64,000 nt of DNA from Bacteroidales bacterium (GCA_004557185.1 SFEP01000002.1:1-64000), one strand, 5' to 3'. Shown: positions 44,181 through 52,596, counted from the first letter of the stretch. Numbers and translations are program-made. The notes: generated from the letters alone by a model not told the origin.

Positions 44181-45791
44181 TCAGTTCACGCCGTGGCTGT
44201 CGGTTTGCGTTTGCGGTTTGCGCACCTGATCGGGGTCGTTGTTTTCGGTGTAATAGTAGTAGACGTAGGTGCCGAGCCAGTCCTTCTTGAGTTCGTGGCG
44301 CAGCGCGAGGCGGTCTTTCACATAGGGCTTGGCATCGAGCAGGAAGGCTCTGACTTGCGACTGGGCATACTGTGCCACCTGCGGGAACTCCTGCAACAGG
44401 GCGGGCTGCTTGAGGGACATGATGGCCAGGGCTTGCAGGACACAGGCGGGCAGACTCACCCCTTTTTGCTGCATGATGCGCACACGGGGCAGGAGGCTCT
44501 GCAGGTCCTTGGTGTAGAGGCAGGCGGCCACCGAGGTGATGAGGGTGGCGTCGGTGCCCTGCTGCAGGAGCAGGTTGTAGCCAAGGAAAGCAGGCGGCAT
44601 GTAGTTTTGCTCAAAATTCTTTTCAAGCGGCAGGCGCGACATCACACGACGCAGGTCGTCGTTCTGCTGGAGCAGGGTGCTGTCGGCCAGCATGGCGCGA
44701 TATTCCTGCACAAACTTGTCCTCGCCGGGGTTCATGGCCACGAGGTCGAGGTATTTGTCACACAGTTCCCGTTCACCCGCCACGAGGGCGCAACGCACCA
44801 TGAGTTTGAACGACGAGAGGCTGGGGCCGTAGGTGACAACGCGGTCCATGGCGCAGCGGTAGGCGGCGTTAGTCAGTCCCGCGTAGAAGTTGCAGGGTGC
44901 AAGGAGGAGGTTGTACTCATCGTTGCCGCCCAAGCTGTCGAGGCGTGCTTTGGGGAAATCGTAGGGAATGTCGAAGAGGCCGTCGAGCAACTGATCGGTC
45001 TGCAGCAGCGCGATGGCGTGGTAAGCCGCCACGGTACGCGTGGGACGATCGGCCTGGCGTGCGGCTTCAATGATTTCATCCCAACGCTGCTCGTCGGCCA
45101 GGTTCTGCACCCGTGCGGTGAGCATTTCGTTGGCGTTGACGGTGCGCGCCGCCACGGTGGCACCCGCCACAAGGAGCAGGGTGAGGAGCAGGCCCAGAGG
45201 CTGCGCGGGGACGCTTGCGGCGGCCGGCCACTTGGCCAAACGCGCCACGAGGGCTGCCACGCCGGCCAGCAGGGCGGTGAGCAGCAGCACACCCACTGGA
45301 ATGAGCACCACGAGCGACGGCTCAGACATGAAGTAGAGGTTGGTGCCGCGCACTATCATCCACGCCACGCAGCCTGCAGCCAGCACGTAACCCGTACCCC
45401 ACCAGCGCGACGGCAAACGGAACAGGCGGTCGAAGGCCAGGGCTGTGAGCGTGAACACCAGTGAGAGGAATGCGCCGGCGCTGGCTGCCCAACGGCACAC
45501 CAGCAGCAGATAGCGCCCCGCCCAGTAGAGGTAGCCGAAGGGGCTACTCACAATGTAATACATGGTGTCGGCCGACGACGACACGTAGCTCTCCTGCACG
45601 GCACGCACAAACATGTCGCCGTAGACGAAGGTGAGAAAAAGGAACCACAGCAGGAAGCCACCGCCGTAGACGCACCAAGCCAAGGCGCGCCCTTGCAGCG
45701 AAAAGCGGGTGCGGCGTTTCGACTTCACATTGCTGGCTGCCGCAGCGCGTGGGGCTTGCGGTGCGGCGGATTTTTGTTGTTTCTTTGCCAC
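44181..45791 (-). CDS. DUF6057-family inner-membrane protein
   Basis: This 536-residue protein has a basic cytoplasmic N-terminus (AKKQQKSAAPQAP…KSKRRTRF) and about five membrane helices in residues 35-215 (for example CVYGGGFLLWFLFLTFVYG and VVLIPVGVLLLTALLAGVAA). A ~320-residue helical C-terminal part follows that looks like TPR-type helices (AAYHAIALLQTDQLLDGLF; ELCDKYLDLVAMNPGED). It is recognised as the DUF6057 family; the function is unknown. The start at 45791 is supported by a TAACTTTG box at 45817-45824. The TolB-like lipoprotein gene begins 55 nt beyond its stop, so the two are probably cotranscribed and work together. Confidence 0.8.
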   Translation of the reverse strand: MAKKQQKSAAPQAPRAAAASNVKSKRRTRFSLQGRALAWCVYGGGFLLWFLFLTFVYGDMFVRAVQESYVSSSADTMYYIVSSPFGYLYWAGRYLLLVCRWAASAGAFLSLVFTLTALAFDRLFRLPSRWWGTGYVLAAGCVAWMIVRGTNLYFMSEPSLVVLIPVGVLLLTALLAGVAALVARLAKWPAAASVPAQPLGLLLTLLLVAGATVAARTVNANEMLTARVQNLADEQRWDEIIEAARQADRPTRTVAAYHAIALLQTDQLLDGLFDIPYDFPKARLDSLGGNDEYNLLLAPCNFYAGLTNAAYRCAMDRVVTYGPSLSSFKLMVRCALVAGERELCDKYLDLVAMNPGEDKFVQEYRAMLADSTLLQQNDDLRRVMSRLPLEKNFEQNYMPPAFLGYNLLLQQGTDATLITSVAACLYTKDLQSLLPRVRIMQQKGVSLPACVLQALAIMSLKQPALLQEFPQVAQYAQSQVRAFLLDAKPYVKDRLALRHELKKDWLGTYVYYYYTENNDPDQVRKPQTQTDSHGVN

Positions 45792-45816
45792 TGATTGGGT
45801 GTGTTTTTGTCGGCTG

Positions 45817-45824
45817 CAAAGTTA
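45817..45824 (-). promoter_or_regulatory. TAnnTTTG promoter for the DUF6057/TolB-like pair
   Basis: The minus strand reads TAACTTTG, 25 nt before the start codon, with a partial TTGG about 19 bp upstream. Confidence 0.55.
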
Positions 45825-45927
45825 ATTATCCTTTTTGGCACAGCCAATGCGCAAGGTGCGGTTTTCGGAGAAGAGGCTTAGGCACAAAGGGCGCGTAGTG
45901 GCATTTTCCCCACCTTTTTTCACCTCA

Positions 45928-45999
45928 TTTTTACATCACACATGCGAGCCTCACAGGGGGATGAATGGCCCTGCGTGGCTCGCATGTGTGATGTAAAAA
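45928..45999. repeat. 72-bp hairpin with 23-bp perfect arms
   Basis: The arms at 45928-45950 and 45977-45999 (TTTTTACATCACACATGCG… and its complement) are perfect over 23 bp, with a 26-nt loop that can pair further (CAGGG with CCCTG). The T and A tracts are inside the stem rather than after it, so neither strand has the stem-plus-U layout of an intrinsic terminator. It lies between udk and the DUF6057 gene. Confidence 0.85.
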
Positions 46000-46041
46000 A
46001 AACGGAGGGTATGGAAGGGAGAGATGGGAAAACGCCTCCCC

Positions 46042-46668
46042 TTACTTCTGCAACCGCTGCTGCGTGAGGGCGGAGAGGATGTAGAGTTGCATCATGGCCA
46101 CGGCGCGGGCGTTCTCGCCGCCGTTGGGGATGATGATGTCGGCATATTGCTTGGTGGGCTCGATGAACTCGTCGTGCATGGGTTTAAGCACGTTGCGGTA
46201 TTTTGTCACCAGCATTTCGAGCGGATGTCCGCGCTCTGCGGTGTCGCGCTCAATGACGCGGAGCAGACGTTCGTCAGGCCCTGCATCTACAAATATCTTG
46301 AGGTCCATCTGGTCGCGCAGACTTTTGTCGTAAAGCGTCATGATGCCCTCCACAATGATGACGTCGCGCGGCTCCACATGCACCGTTTCGGGCAAACGGG
46401 TGCAAGTGATGTAAGAATAGGTGGGTTGCTCAATGGAGCGCCCCGCCTTGAGTTCGGCTATCTGATGCGCCAAGAGCGGCCATTCGAAGGCGTCGGGGTG
46501 GTCGAAGTTGGTTTGCTTGCGCACCTCGAGGGGCAAATGGCTTTGGTCGTTGTAGTAGGAGTCCTGCGGTATGACGGCCACGATGTCGGCAGGCAGGGAG
46601 TCCAGAATTTTGCGCACCACGGTGGTTTTGCCCGAGCCGGTGCCGCCCGCTATACCAATGATAAGCAT
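46042..46668 (-). CDS. udk: Uridine kinase
   Basis: Udk phosphorylates uridine and cytidine in pyrimidine salvage. The 208-residue protein starts at 46668 (MLIIGIAGGTGSGKTT), with the P-loop at residues 7-14. The upstream in-frame ATG at 46755 adds an unlikely leader. Family phrases follow: PQDSYYND, FDHPDAFEWPLL, IIVEGIMTLYDKSLRDQMDLKIFVD, RVIERDTAERGHPLE. A full Bacteroidetes promoter lies upstream, divergent from the HD gene. Confidence 0.95.
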   Translation of the reverse strand: MLIIGIAGGTGSGKTTVVRKILDSLPADIVAVIPQDSYYNDQSHLPLEVRKQTNFDHPDAFEWPLLAHQIAELKAGRSIEQPTYSYITCTRLPETVHVEPRDVIIVEGIMTLYDKSLRDQMDLKIFVDAGPDERLLRVIERDTAERGHPLEMLVTKYRNVLKPMHDEFIEPTKQYADIIIPNGGENARAVAMMQLYILSALTQQRLQK

Positions 46669-46774
46669 GCCTTGTAAGGAGGGATGGAGGTGAATATGCT
46701 TGTGAGGATGCTGCTGCACGACCACGCCCTGAGTTGGCAGGGCGAGGTGCGGCATGCGTTGGGTTACCTATTTG

Positions 46775-46803
46775 CAAAGGTAATTAAAATAGGTATAGGC
46801 AAA
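46775..46803 (-). promoter_or_regulatory. Bacteroidetes promoter for udk
   Basis: The minus strand reads TACCTTTG (46775-46782) with TTTG (46800-46803) 17 bp upstream, a good match to both boxes. Confidence 0.65.
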
Positions 46804-46824
46804 GCATATCCAAGGGGAAAGTTG

Positions 46825-46832
46825 TACCTTTG
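46825..46832 (+). promoter_or_regulatory. TAnnTTTG promoter for the HD hydrolase gene
   Basis: The plus strand reads TACCTTTG and ends only 12 bases before the ATG at 46845, so the transcript would be nearly leaderless. This position excludes the in-frame ATG at 46830 as the start. Confidence 0.6.
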
Positions 46833-46844
46833 CGGCCAAAATGT

Positions 46845-47399
46845 ATGGACGCTTTTGACATCATACTGAGATACTACCCACACGACGACGCGCTGCGCCG
46901 CCTGCTGCTGCACCACAGCCGGCAGGTGATGCGGCGTGCCTTGCGCATTGCTGCGCGCCACCCCGAGTTGGGCATGGACCGCGCCTTCCTGGTGCAGGCC
47001 GCCCTGCTGCACGATGTGGGCATCTTCATGACAAAAGCCCCAGGCATTCACTGCCACGGCACGCACCCCTACCTGCTGCACGGCTATCTGGGTGCCGAAC
47101 TGCTGCGCTCGCACGGCATGAACCGGCTGGCCAGGGTGTGCGAACGCCACACTGGCACGGGGCTGACGCCCGAGCAGATTGCCGCCCAGCAACTGCCGCT
47201 GCCGCCCGGCTCCTACGTGCCCGAAACGCCCGAGGAGCAACTGCTGTGCTACGCCGACAAGTTCTACTCGAAGAGCCATCCCGAGAGGGAGCGCACCGTG
47301 GCGCAGACAGCCGTCAGCCTGGAAAAGTTCGGGCACGACGGCGTGGCCAAGTTCATGGCTTGGGCCGAAAGGTTTGAGCCCGAACTGCCGAAAGATTAA
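46845..47399 (+). CDS. HD-domain phosphohydrolase
   Basis: This 184-residue protein starts MDAFDIILRYYPHDD. The HD signature is QAALLHDVGIF (His56, Asp57), with an upstream metal-binding His in LLLHHSRQV and later His in VCERHTGTGLT. It resembles the small HDIG/HD hydrolases annotated as uncharacterised in Bacteroidales; the substrate is probably a nucleotide, but this is inferred from the fold only. It is divergent from udk and lies 69 nt before the lptD-like gene, with which it may be cotranscribed. Confidence 0.8.
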   Translation: MDAFDIILRYYPHDDALRRLLLHHSRQVMRRALRIAARHPELGMDRAFLVQAALLHDVGIFMTKAPGIHCHGTHPYLLHGYLGAELLRSHGMNRLARVCERHTGTGLTPEQIAAQQLPLPPGSYVPETPEEQLLCYADKFYSKSHPERERTVAQTAVSLEKFGHDGVAKFMAWAERFEPELPKD

Positions 47400-47468
47400 G
47401 GGGCTCTCAGGCTGAAACGCCTCACACACGGTTCTTAGCATTTTCTCCAAAAAACTTTCTCTATTTCC

Positions 47469-50309
47469 TTGCGAACACCCATTCTACTCACGCTGTGCAC
47501 GCTCTGCGCCACGCTGGCCCTGGGGGCTGCGGGCACGGGCTGGCATCATGGTGCCCCGATGCGGGGGTACGGCGCCACCGACTCGCTGCCCGACTCGGTG
47601 ACGGCTGGGGTGCTCGTTCCCGACACGGCGGCCAGCACCGACTCCGCCCCACCCCGACACTTGGCCACAGCCGACTCGCTGACCACCGACTCGCTGCCAG
47701 CCGACACCACGCGCCACGACTCGGTGAAGGTGCGCAAACCGGGCATCGACACGGTGGTAGAATATGAAGCGGCTGACTCCATTGTCTACGACGCCGCCAC
47801 CGGCTTTGCCCACCTCTACGGCAAGGCCCGCGTGCAATACCTGGACATGACGCTCAACGCAGCCCACATCGTGATGAACCTCGACAGCAACATGGTGCAC
47901 GCCGAGGGACGCCGCGACTCAGCCAACGCCGCACCCGTCGACCCGCCCGTCTACCACCAGGGGCAGGACGAATACAAGAGCGAGCGCATGTCGTTCAACT
48001 TCAAAACGAAGAAGGGCTTCATCACCAACGTCTACACAGCACAGGGCAACGGCTTCATGCAGAGCGAGGAGTCGAAGCGCACCGACGACGGCACCCTCTA
48101 CCTGCAGCATGCCAAATACACCACCTGCGATGCGGAGCACCCGCACTTCTACCTGAAACTCTCGCGGGCCAAGGTGAGGCCGGGCAAGGAGGCCTTCTTC
48201 GGGCCCGCCCATCTGGTGGTGGAGGACGTGCCCCTGCCGCTGGCCATTCCTTACGGTTTCTTCCCCTTCAACAAGAAATACTCCTCGGGCTTCATCATGC
48301 CCTCGTATGGCGACGAAACGGCTCGCGGCTTCTATCTGCGCGACGGCGGCTACTACTTTGCCATCAGCGACTACATGGACTGCAAACTGCTGGGCGAAAT
48401 CTACACCAAGGGGTCGTGGGGCGTGAGTGCTGAAACCAACTACAACAAGCGCTACAAGTACAACGGCAACATCTACTTCAGCTACCTGCGCACCGTGGAG
48501 GGTGAAAAGAACATGCCCGACTACGCCGTGACCAAGAGCATGAAAATACAGTGGACGCACACCAAAAGTTCGAAGGCCAACCCCAACACGAGTTTCTCGG
48601 CACGCGTCAACTTTGCCTCCGAAAACTATGAGCGCAAGAACCTGGAAAGCATGTACAACCCGCTTTCCTACACACAGAGCACCCGTGCCAGTTCGGTGAG
48701 CTTCAGCCACACCTTCCCCAACATTGGCCTCACCATTTCGGGGTCTACCAACCTGACGCAGAACATGCGCGACTCCTCGATAGCCGTCACCCTGCCCGAC
48801 CTCAGCATTTCACTCTCGCGCTTCTACCCCTTCCGCCGCAAGCACCAGGTGGGCAAGGAGCGATGGTATGAAAAGATTTCGATGTCGTACACGGGACAAC
48901 TCTCAAACAGCATCACCACCAAGGAGAACCGCCTCTTCAAGTCGAACCTCATCAAGGACTGGAACAACGGTTTCCAGCACCGCATACCCATCGACGCCAC
49001 CTTCCAGCTCTTCAAGTACATCAACATCTCGCCCACCTTCAACTTCCGCGACATCATGTACGCCAAGCGCGTCAACCGTTCTTGGAACCGCGAACTGCAG
49101 CAGGAGCTCCGCGACACCGTCTACGGCTTCTACAACCTGTACGACTGGAACGTGGGCGTCACGATGAACACCACGGTCTACGCTTTCTACAAGCCGTGGA
49201 AGAAACTCTTCGGCTCGAAAATCATAGCCATACGCCACGTGCTCAAGCCCTCAGTGAGCGTGAGCTATGCGCCCGACTTCACCTCCTCGCGCTACGGTTA
49301 CACCAAATATTACGACAAAATTGACGAGCAGGGGCAAGTGACCAAGGTGAAATACTCACCCTACCAAGGCGCACTCTACGGCTACCCCTCGGGCACCACG
49401 CAGGGCCTCATCAGCATGTCGCTCTCCAACAACGTGGAAATGAAGGTGCGCAGCGACCGCGACAGCACGGGCGAACGAAAAATATCGCTCATCGACGAAC
49501 TCAGCGCCAACATCTCCTACAACATGGCGGCCAAAACGCAGCCTTGGAGCAACCTGAGCACTCGCATACGTCTGAAACTGACCAAGAGCTACACCTTCTC
49601 CATGGCCGCCGTCTTCGCCACCTACGCCTACAAGTTCAACGAGCAAGGACAGGTCGTCACCTCCGACCGCACCGAGTGGAGCTACGGCCGCTTCGGCCGC
49701 TTTCAGGGCATGAGCCAGAACCTATCCTACACCTTCGACAACAAGACGTTCAGCAAAATCAAAGCCTTCTTCAAGGGCGAGCGCAAACTCACCGACAGCA
49801 GCACCGACGACACCGACGACACCGACGACACCTCGCTCGAAGAGGCCAACGTCGACCCCGACCTGCTCAACGCCCGACAAGGGGGCAAGAAAACCAAAAA
49901 GGAAAAGGCACAGACCGATGCCGACGGCTACATGCAGTTCACCCTGCCGTGGTCGCTCACACTGTCGTATGGCATCACCATGGCCGAGGACCGCTCACGG
50001 GCCATCAACGTACGCCGCATGCGCTACCCCTTCTCCTTCACGCAAAACCTCAACGCCTCGGGCTTCATACGCATTTCCGACGGCTGGAACATCTCCGTGG
50101 CCTCGGGCTACGACTTCGAGGCCCACAAGGTGTCGATGACCACCATGTCGCTCTCGCGCGACCTCCACTGCTTCGAAATGTCGGCCTCCGTAGTGCTCCG
50201 TCCCTACTCTTCGTTCAACTTCACCTTCAGAGCCCGCGCCTCTGAGTTGGCCGACGCCCTCAAGTGGGACAAGCGCAGTGCCTACTCCTCCAACATCGAG
50301 TGGTACTAA
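47469..50309 (+). CDS. LptD-like LPS assembly outer-membrane protein, TTG start
   Basis: This 946-residue protein has an OstA-type N-terminal domain (residues ~95-210: YDAATGFAHLYGKARVQYLD, AHIVMNLDSNMVHAEG, FKTKKGFITNVYTAQGNGF, then LYLQHAKYTTCDAEHPHFYL) and a large C-terminal barrel. In the family LptD inserts lipopolysaccharide into the outer leaflet. The start is a TTG at 47469: the nearest upstream in-frame stop is at 47436, there is no ATG or GTG between, and this start gives a signal peptide (RTPILLTLCTLCATLALGAA). A Thr/Asp repeat (DDTDDTDDTS) near residue 780 is an acidic loop. LptC is in the window at 14605. Confidence 0.88.
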   Translation: MRTPILLTLCTLCATLALGAAGTGWHHGAPMRGYGATDSLPDSVTAGVLVPDTAASTDSAPPRHLATADSLTTDSLPADTTRHDSVKVRKPGIDTVVEYEAADSIVYDAATGFAHLYGKARVQYLDMTLNAAHIVMNLDSNMVHAEGRRDSANAAPVDPPVYHQGQDEYKSERMSFNFKTKKGFITNVYTAQGNGFMQSEESKRTDDGTLYLQHAKYTTCDAEHPHFYLKLSRAKVRPGKEAFFGPAHLVVEDVPLPLAIPYGFFPFNKKYSSGFIMPSYGDETARGFYLRDGGYYFAISDYMDCKLLGEIYTKGSWGVSAETNYNKRYKYNGNIYFSYLRTVEGEKNMPDYAVTKSMKIQWTHTKSSKANPNTSFSARVNFASENYERKNLESMYNPLSYTQSTRASSVSFSHTFPNIGLTISGSTNLTQNMRDSSIAVTLPDLSISLSRFYPFRRKHQVGKERWYEKISMSYTGQLSNSITTKENRLFKSNLIKDWNNGFQHRIPIDATFQLFKYINISPTFNFRDIMYAKRVNRSWNRELQQELRDTVYGFYNLYDWNVGVTMNTTVYAFYKPWKKLFGSKIIAIRHVLKPSVSVSYAPDFTSSRYGYTKYYDKIDEQGQVTKVKYSPYQGALYGYPSGTTQGLISMSLSNNVEMKVRSDRDSTGERKISLIDELSANISYNMAAKTQPWSNLSTRIRLKLTKSYTFSMAAVFATYAYKFNEQGQVVTSDRTEWSYGRFGRFQGMSQNLSYTFDNKTFSKIKAFFKGERKLTDSSTDDTDDTDDTSLEEANVDPDLLNARQGGKKTKKEKAQTDADGYMQFTLPWSLTLSYGITMAEDRSRAINVRRMRYPFSFTQNLNASGFIRISDGWNISVASGYDFEAHKVSMTTMSLSRDLHCFEMSASVVLRPYSSFNFTFRARASELADALKWDKRSAYSSNIEWY

Positions 50310-50450
50310 GCCCGCCACCCCCTATATATATAATAAGGAGTGGGCAACCCGCCTCAGCACCGACAGCCCGCTCCCCGCGGGCAGCACCCTCCACGCAAGT
50401 CTATCCATTCTTTTTATCATACCAAACGAATCACCTCAAATACCTTACAC

Positions 50451-51164
50451 ATGAAAAAGTTCTTTCTTGCAGCCGCAGCCGTTCTATGCACATGCTACGC
50501 TTGCAGCGATGGCAGCAACGAGTTTCACTCCACCTACTTCTACCCCCAAAACGCAAGGGGTATTGAAACCTATGCCGACCAAATTCTCGACTCCGTGAAG
50601 GTCGTGAGCTACGACTCCTGGACGCACAAGAACACGGCCGACTGGGTTGAGGTAGTCACACTGGCCGACGGCAAGCGCCAGGTCAACGACATCGCCGTCA
50701 CCGTGCCCGCAGGCTACTATTCCTTCACGCGCCTCGACTTCAACATGCAGCCCAACACCACGGGCGAAATCCGCTACACGCCCATTCAGGTGACAAGCAG
50801 TTTCGAGAAAATCGGCACCGTAGCCACCATACTCACGCAATACCCCTTCCTCAACATTGCGCAGCCCGCTGTCGAGCAGAATGCCGTCACCAAGGCTTTC
50901 GAGTTCAAGCTCAGCCTGGCTGCCACGCAAACCGAGAGCCGCATCGTGTTCACGCCCTACGCTGGCGATGCCACACTCACCTCGTCGGCCTCGTGGCTCG
51001 TGCCCGAAAAGACGACCGACTTTGAGCAGTATGCCAAGCAGACGGTGACCCTCCAAATCGAGAAAAACGAGACCGAGACGCCCCGCACGGCCACGCTCAC
51101 CCTCACCTCGCGCGGCATCAGCAACGTCATCACCGTGACGCAGTCCGCAGGCAAAGCCGAATAA
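50451..51164 (+). CDS. Lipoprotein with BACON-like beta-sandwich domains
   Basis: This 237-residue protein has a hydrophobic signal ending at a Cys (LCTCYACSDG, probably Cys18), so it is probably lipid-anchored. The start at 50451 (MKKFFLAAAAV) is clear. The remainder has Ig-like strands, with a late segment SSASWLVPEKTTDFEQYAKQTVTLQIEKNETETPRTATLTLTSRG…ITVTQSAG that matches the BACON pattern. No enzymatic motif is seen. It follows the LptD-like gene by 141 nt, and tRNA-Arg lies 127 nt downstream. Confidence 0.72.
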   Translation: MKKFFLAAAAVLCTCYACSDGSNEFHSTYFYPQNARGIETYADQILDSVKVVSYDSWTHKNTADWVEVVTLADGKRQVNDIAVTVPAGYYSFTRLDFNMQPNTTGEIRYTPIQVTSSFEKIGTVATILTQYPFLNIAQPAVEQNAVTKAFEFKLSLAATQTESRIVFTPYAGDATLTSSASWLVPEKTTDFEQYAKQTVTLQIEKNETETPRTATLTLTSRGISNVITVTQSAGKAE

Positions 51165-51251
51165 GGCTGAGCCACGCATAGAGCAAAGGCAAGCCGCGCA
51201 CCATCCCCGCAAAATGTGGTGGGTGGGAGGTATTATTCAAAAATATTGTCG

Positions 51252-51259
51252 TACCTTCG
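51252..51259 (+). promoter_or_regulatory. Promoter box for tRNA-Arg
   Basis: The plus strand reads TACCTTCG, one base from the TAnnTTTG consensus, 32 nt upstream of the tRNA. Confidence 0.5.
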
Positions 51260-51291
51260 CGGCTGACTTCGGAAAGGGCACGTCCTTTCCT

Positions 51292-51368
51292 GGCCCCGTA
51301 GCTTAGCTGAATAGAGCGTCAGATTCCGGTTCTGAAGGTCTTGGGTTTGAATCCCAACGGGGTCACCA
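51292..51368 (+). tRNA. tRNA-Arg (anticodon CCG)
   Basis: A full cloverleaf of 77 nt: acceptor GGCCCCG with CGGGGTC; D arm GCTT with GAGC; anticodon stem TCAGA with TCTGA around loop TTCCGGT (anticodon CCG, reading CGG); T stem TTGGG with CCCAA around TTTGAAT; discriminator A and encoded CCA. The nitrilase gene starts 58 nt downstream. Confidence 0.95.
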
Positions 51369-51426
51369 CCACCAACCTGCAAGCACACCTTGCAGGTTTT
51401 CTTTTTTCACTTGAAAGCCCTACGCC

Positions 51427-52215
51427 ATGAACAGCACCTCCCTACCCCTCACCTCCCCCGCCACCTCCCTGCGCGTGGCGCTGCTGCAGCTCGACACCGC
51501 CTGGATGCAGGCCGAGGCCAACATCGCCCAGGCCGAACGCCTCATGACCGAGGTGGAGGCCGCCGACCTTTACATTCTGCCCGAAATGTGGGCCACGGGC
51601 TTCACCATGTCGCCCGACGAACTTACACGCCGCGAGAGCGACAAGGCGGCCCGCTGGATGCAACACACGGCCACTTGCCGCCAATGCGCCGTGATGGGGT
51701 CGCTGCCCGTGTGCGAGGCCGATGGCCACACTTGGCACAACCGTCTGCTGTGCTGCCTGCCCGACGGCAGCACCACGCACTACGACAAGCGCCACCTCTT
51801 TGCCTACAGCGGCGAGCACACACATTACGCAGCCGGCCACGAAGCCGTACAAGTGCAGCTGCACGGCCTCACGCTGCAAGTGCAGATATGCTTCGACCTG
51901 CGTTTCCCCGAAACGTCGCGCAACACGCTGGCCGCCCCTTACGACGTGCTCATCTACGTGGCCAACTGGCCCACTTCACGCATTGCGGCATGGACCGCCC
52001 TGCTGCAGGCACGGGCCATCGAAAACCAGGCGCTCACACTGGGCGTCAACCGCACGGGGACCGACCCCGCCTGCACCTATCCTGGCTGCTCCGCTGCCTT
52101 CGATGCCTACGGCCGCACCCTCTGTTCGCTCGACAACAAAGCCCAGGCTCGCCTGCTCTGCATCGACCTCAGCCGCCAGCACCACTTGCGCCAAGTCTTT
52201 CCCGTACTGCGCTAA
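51427..52215 (+). CDS. Nitrilase-family omega-amidase-like hydrolase
   Basis: This 262-residue carbon-nitrogen hydrolase has the full Glu-Lys-Cys triad: Glu53 (LPEMWATGF), Lys121 (YDKRHLFAY) and Cys155 (QICFDLRFPE). The phrase YDKRHLF and the overall length fit the YafV/omega-amidase subgroup, which hydrolyses alpha-ketoglutaramate and similar amides, repairing transamination by-products. It has no signal peptide and is cytoplasmic. The start follows tRNA-Arg by 58 nt, and it may share its transcript. The exact substrate is not proven. Confidence 0.88.
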   Translation: MNSTSLPLTSPATSLRVALLQLDTAWMQAEANIAQAERLMTEVEAADLYILPEMWATGFTMSPDELTRRESDKAARWMQHTATCRQCAVMGSLPVCEADGHTWHNRLLCCLPDGSTTHYDKRHLFAYSGEHTHYAAGHEAVQVQLHGLTLQVQICFDLRFPETSRNTLAAPYDVLIYVANWPTSRIAAWTALLQARAIENQALTLGVNRTGTDPACTYPGCSAAFDAYGRTLCSLDNKAQARLLCIDLSRQHHLRQVFPVLR

Positions 52216-52468
52216 CCGCACCCCCTCGGCACCCCAGCCCGTCACCACGGGCTGCATGTACTTGTCAACGCACGCCACGCCGTTTTTTCCCTGCCTCATA
52301 AGTGGCGAAACCACGCCGGCGCCACGAAGTAGCAGCCTTGCTGCCCCGCCGCGAAACGAGCTAAGGAGCAAAAGGACAGGCTTATGCAAGAGGCGGCCGA
52401 GGAGGGCGGCGAGGCATAAGCCAAAACGTAATTCGATAACCAAGCAATTGGTCGTGTAAACAGGCCGC

Positions 52469-52493
52469 CGCGGGAACTTTCTTCCACGGCATC
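52469..52493. repeat. Single 21-bp type B unit, reverse orientation
   Basis: The sequence GGGAACTTTCTTCCACGGC is the reverse complement of the unit at 27860-27880. It is followed by ATCCATTTAC, the complement of the conserved TAAATGGAT-type end. Confidence 0.75.
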
Positions 52494-52528
52494 CATTTAC
52501 GGCGGGGCGGCTGAGAGGTGAAACGGGG

Positions 52529-52596
52529 TGCTACGTAAAAAATATCACGTCGTACGTAAAAAAAATCACGTCGTACGTAAACTTTTTTACGTAGCA
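52529..52596. repeat. Hairpin cassette with 21-bp-phased core (type A, second copy)
   Basis: The arms are 14 bp and perfect (52529-52542 with 52583-52596). The core ACGTCGTACGTAAA lies at 52547 and 52568 and the final ACGTAGC at 52589, exactly 21 bp apart. The right end reads GCATCTATTTTTC. It is close to the copy at 27751 but with a symmetric TAC core. Confidence 0.85.

Noticed and set aside
45928..45999. Intrinsic terminator for udk
   Set aside because: The U-run would lie inside the stem on both strands, unlike intrinsic terminators; it is reported as a hairpin element instead.
51292..51368. tRNA-Arg as an integration site
   Set aside because: No integrase gene and no repeat of the tRNA 3' end were seen downstream.
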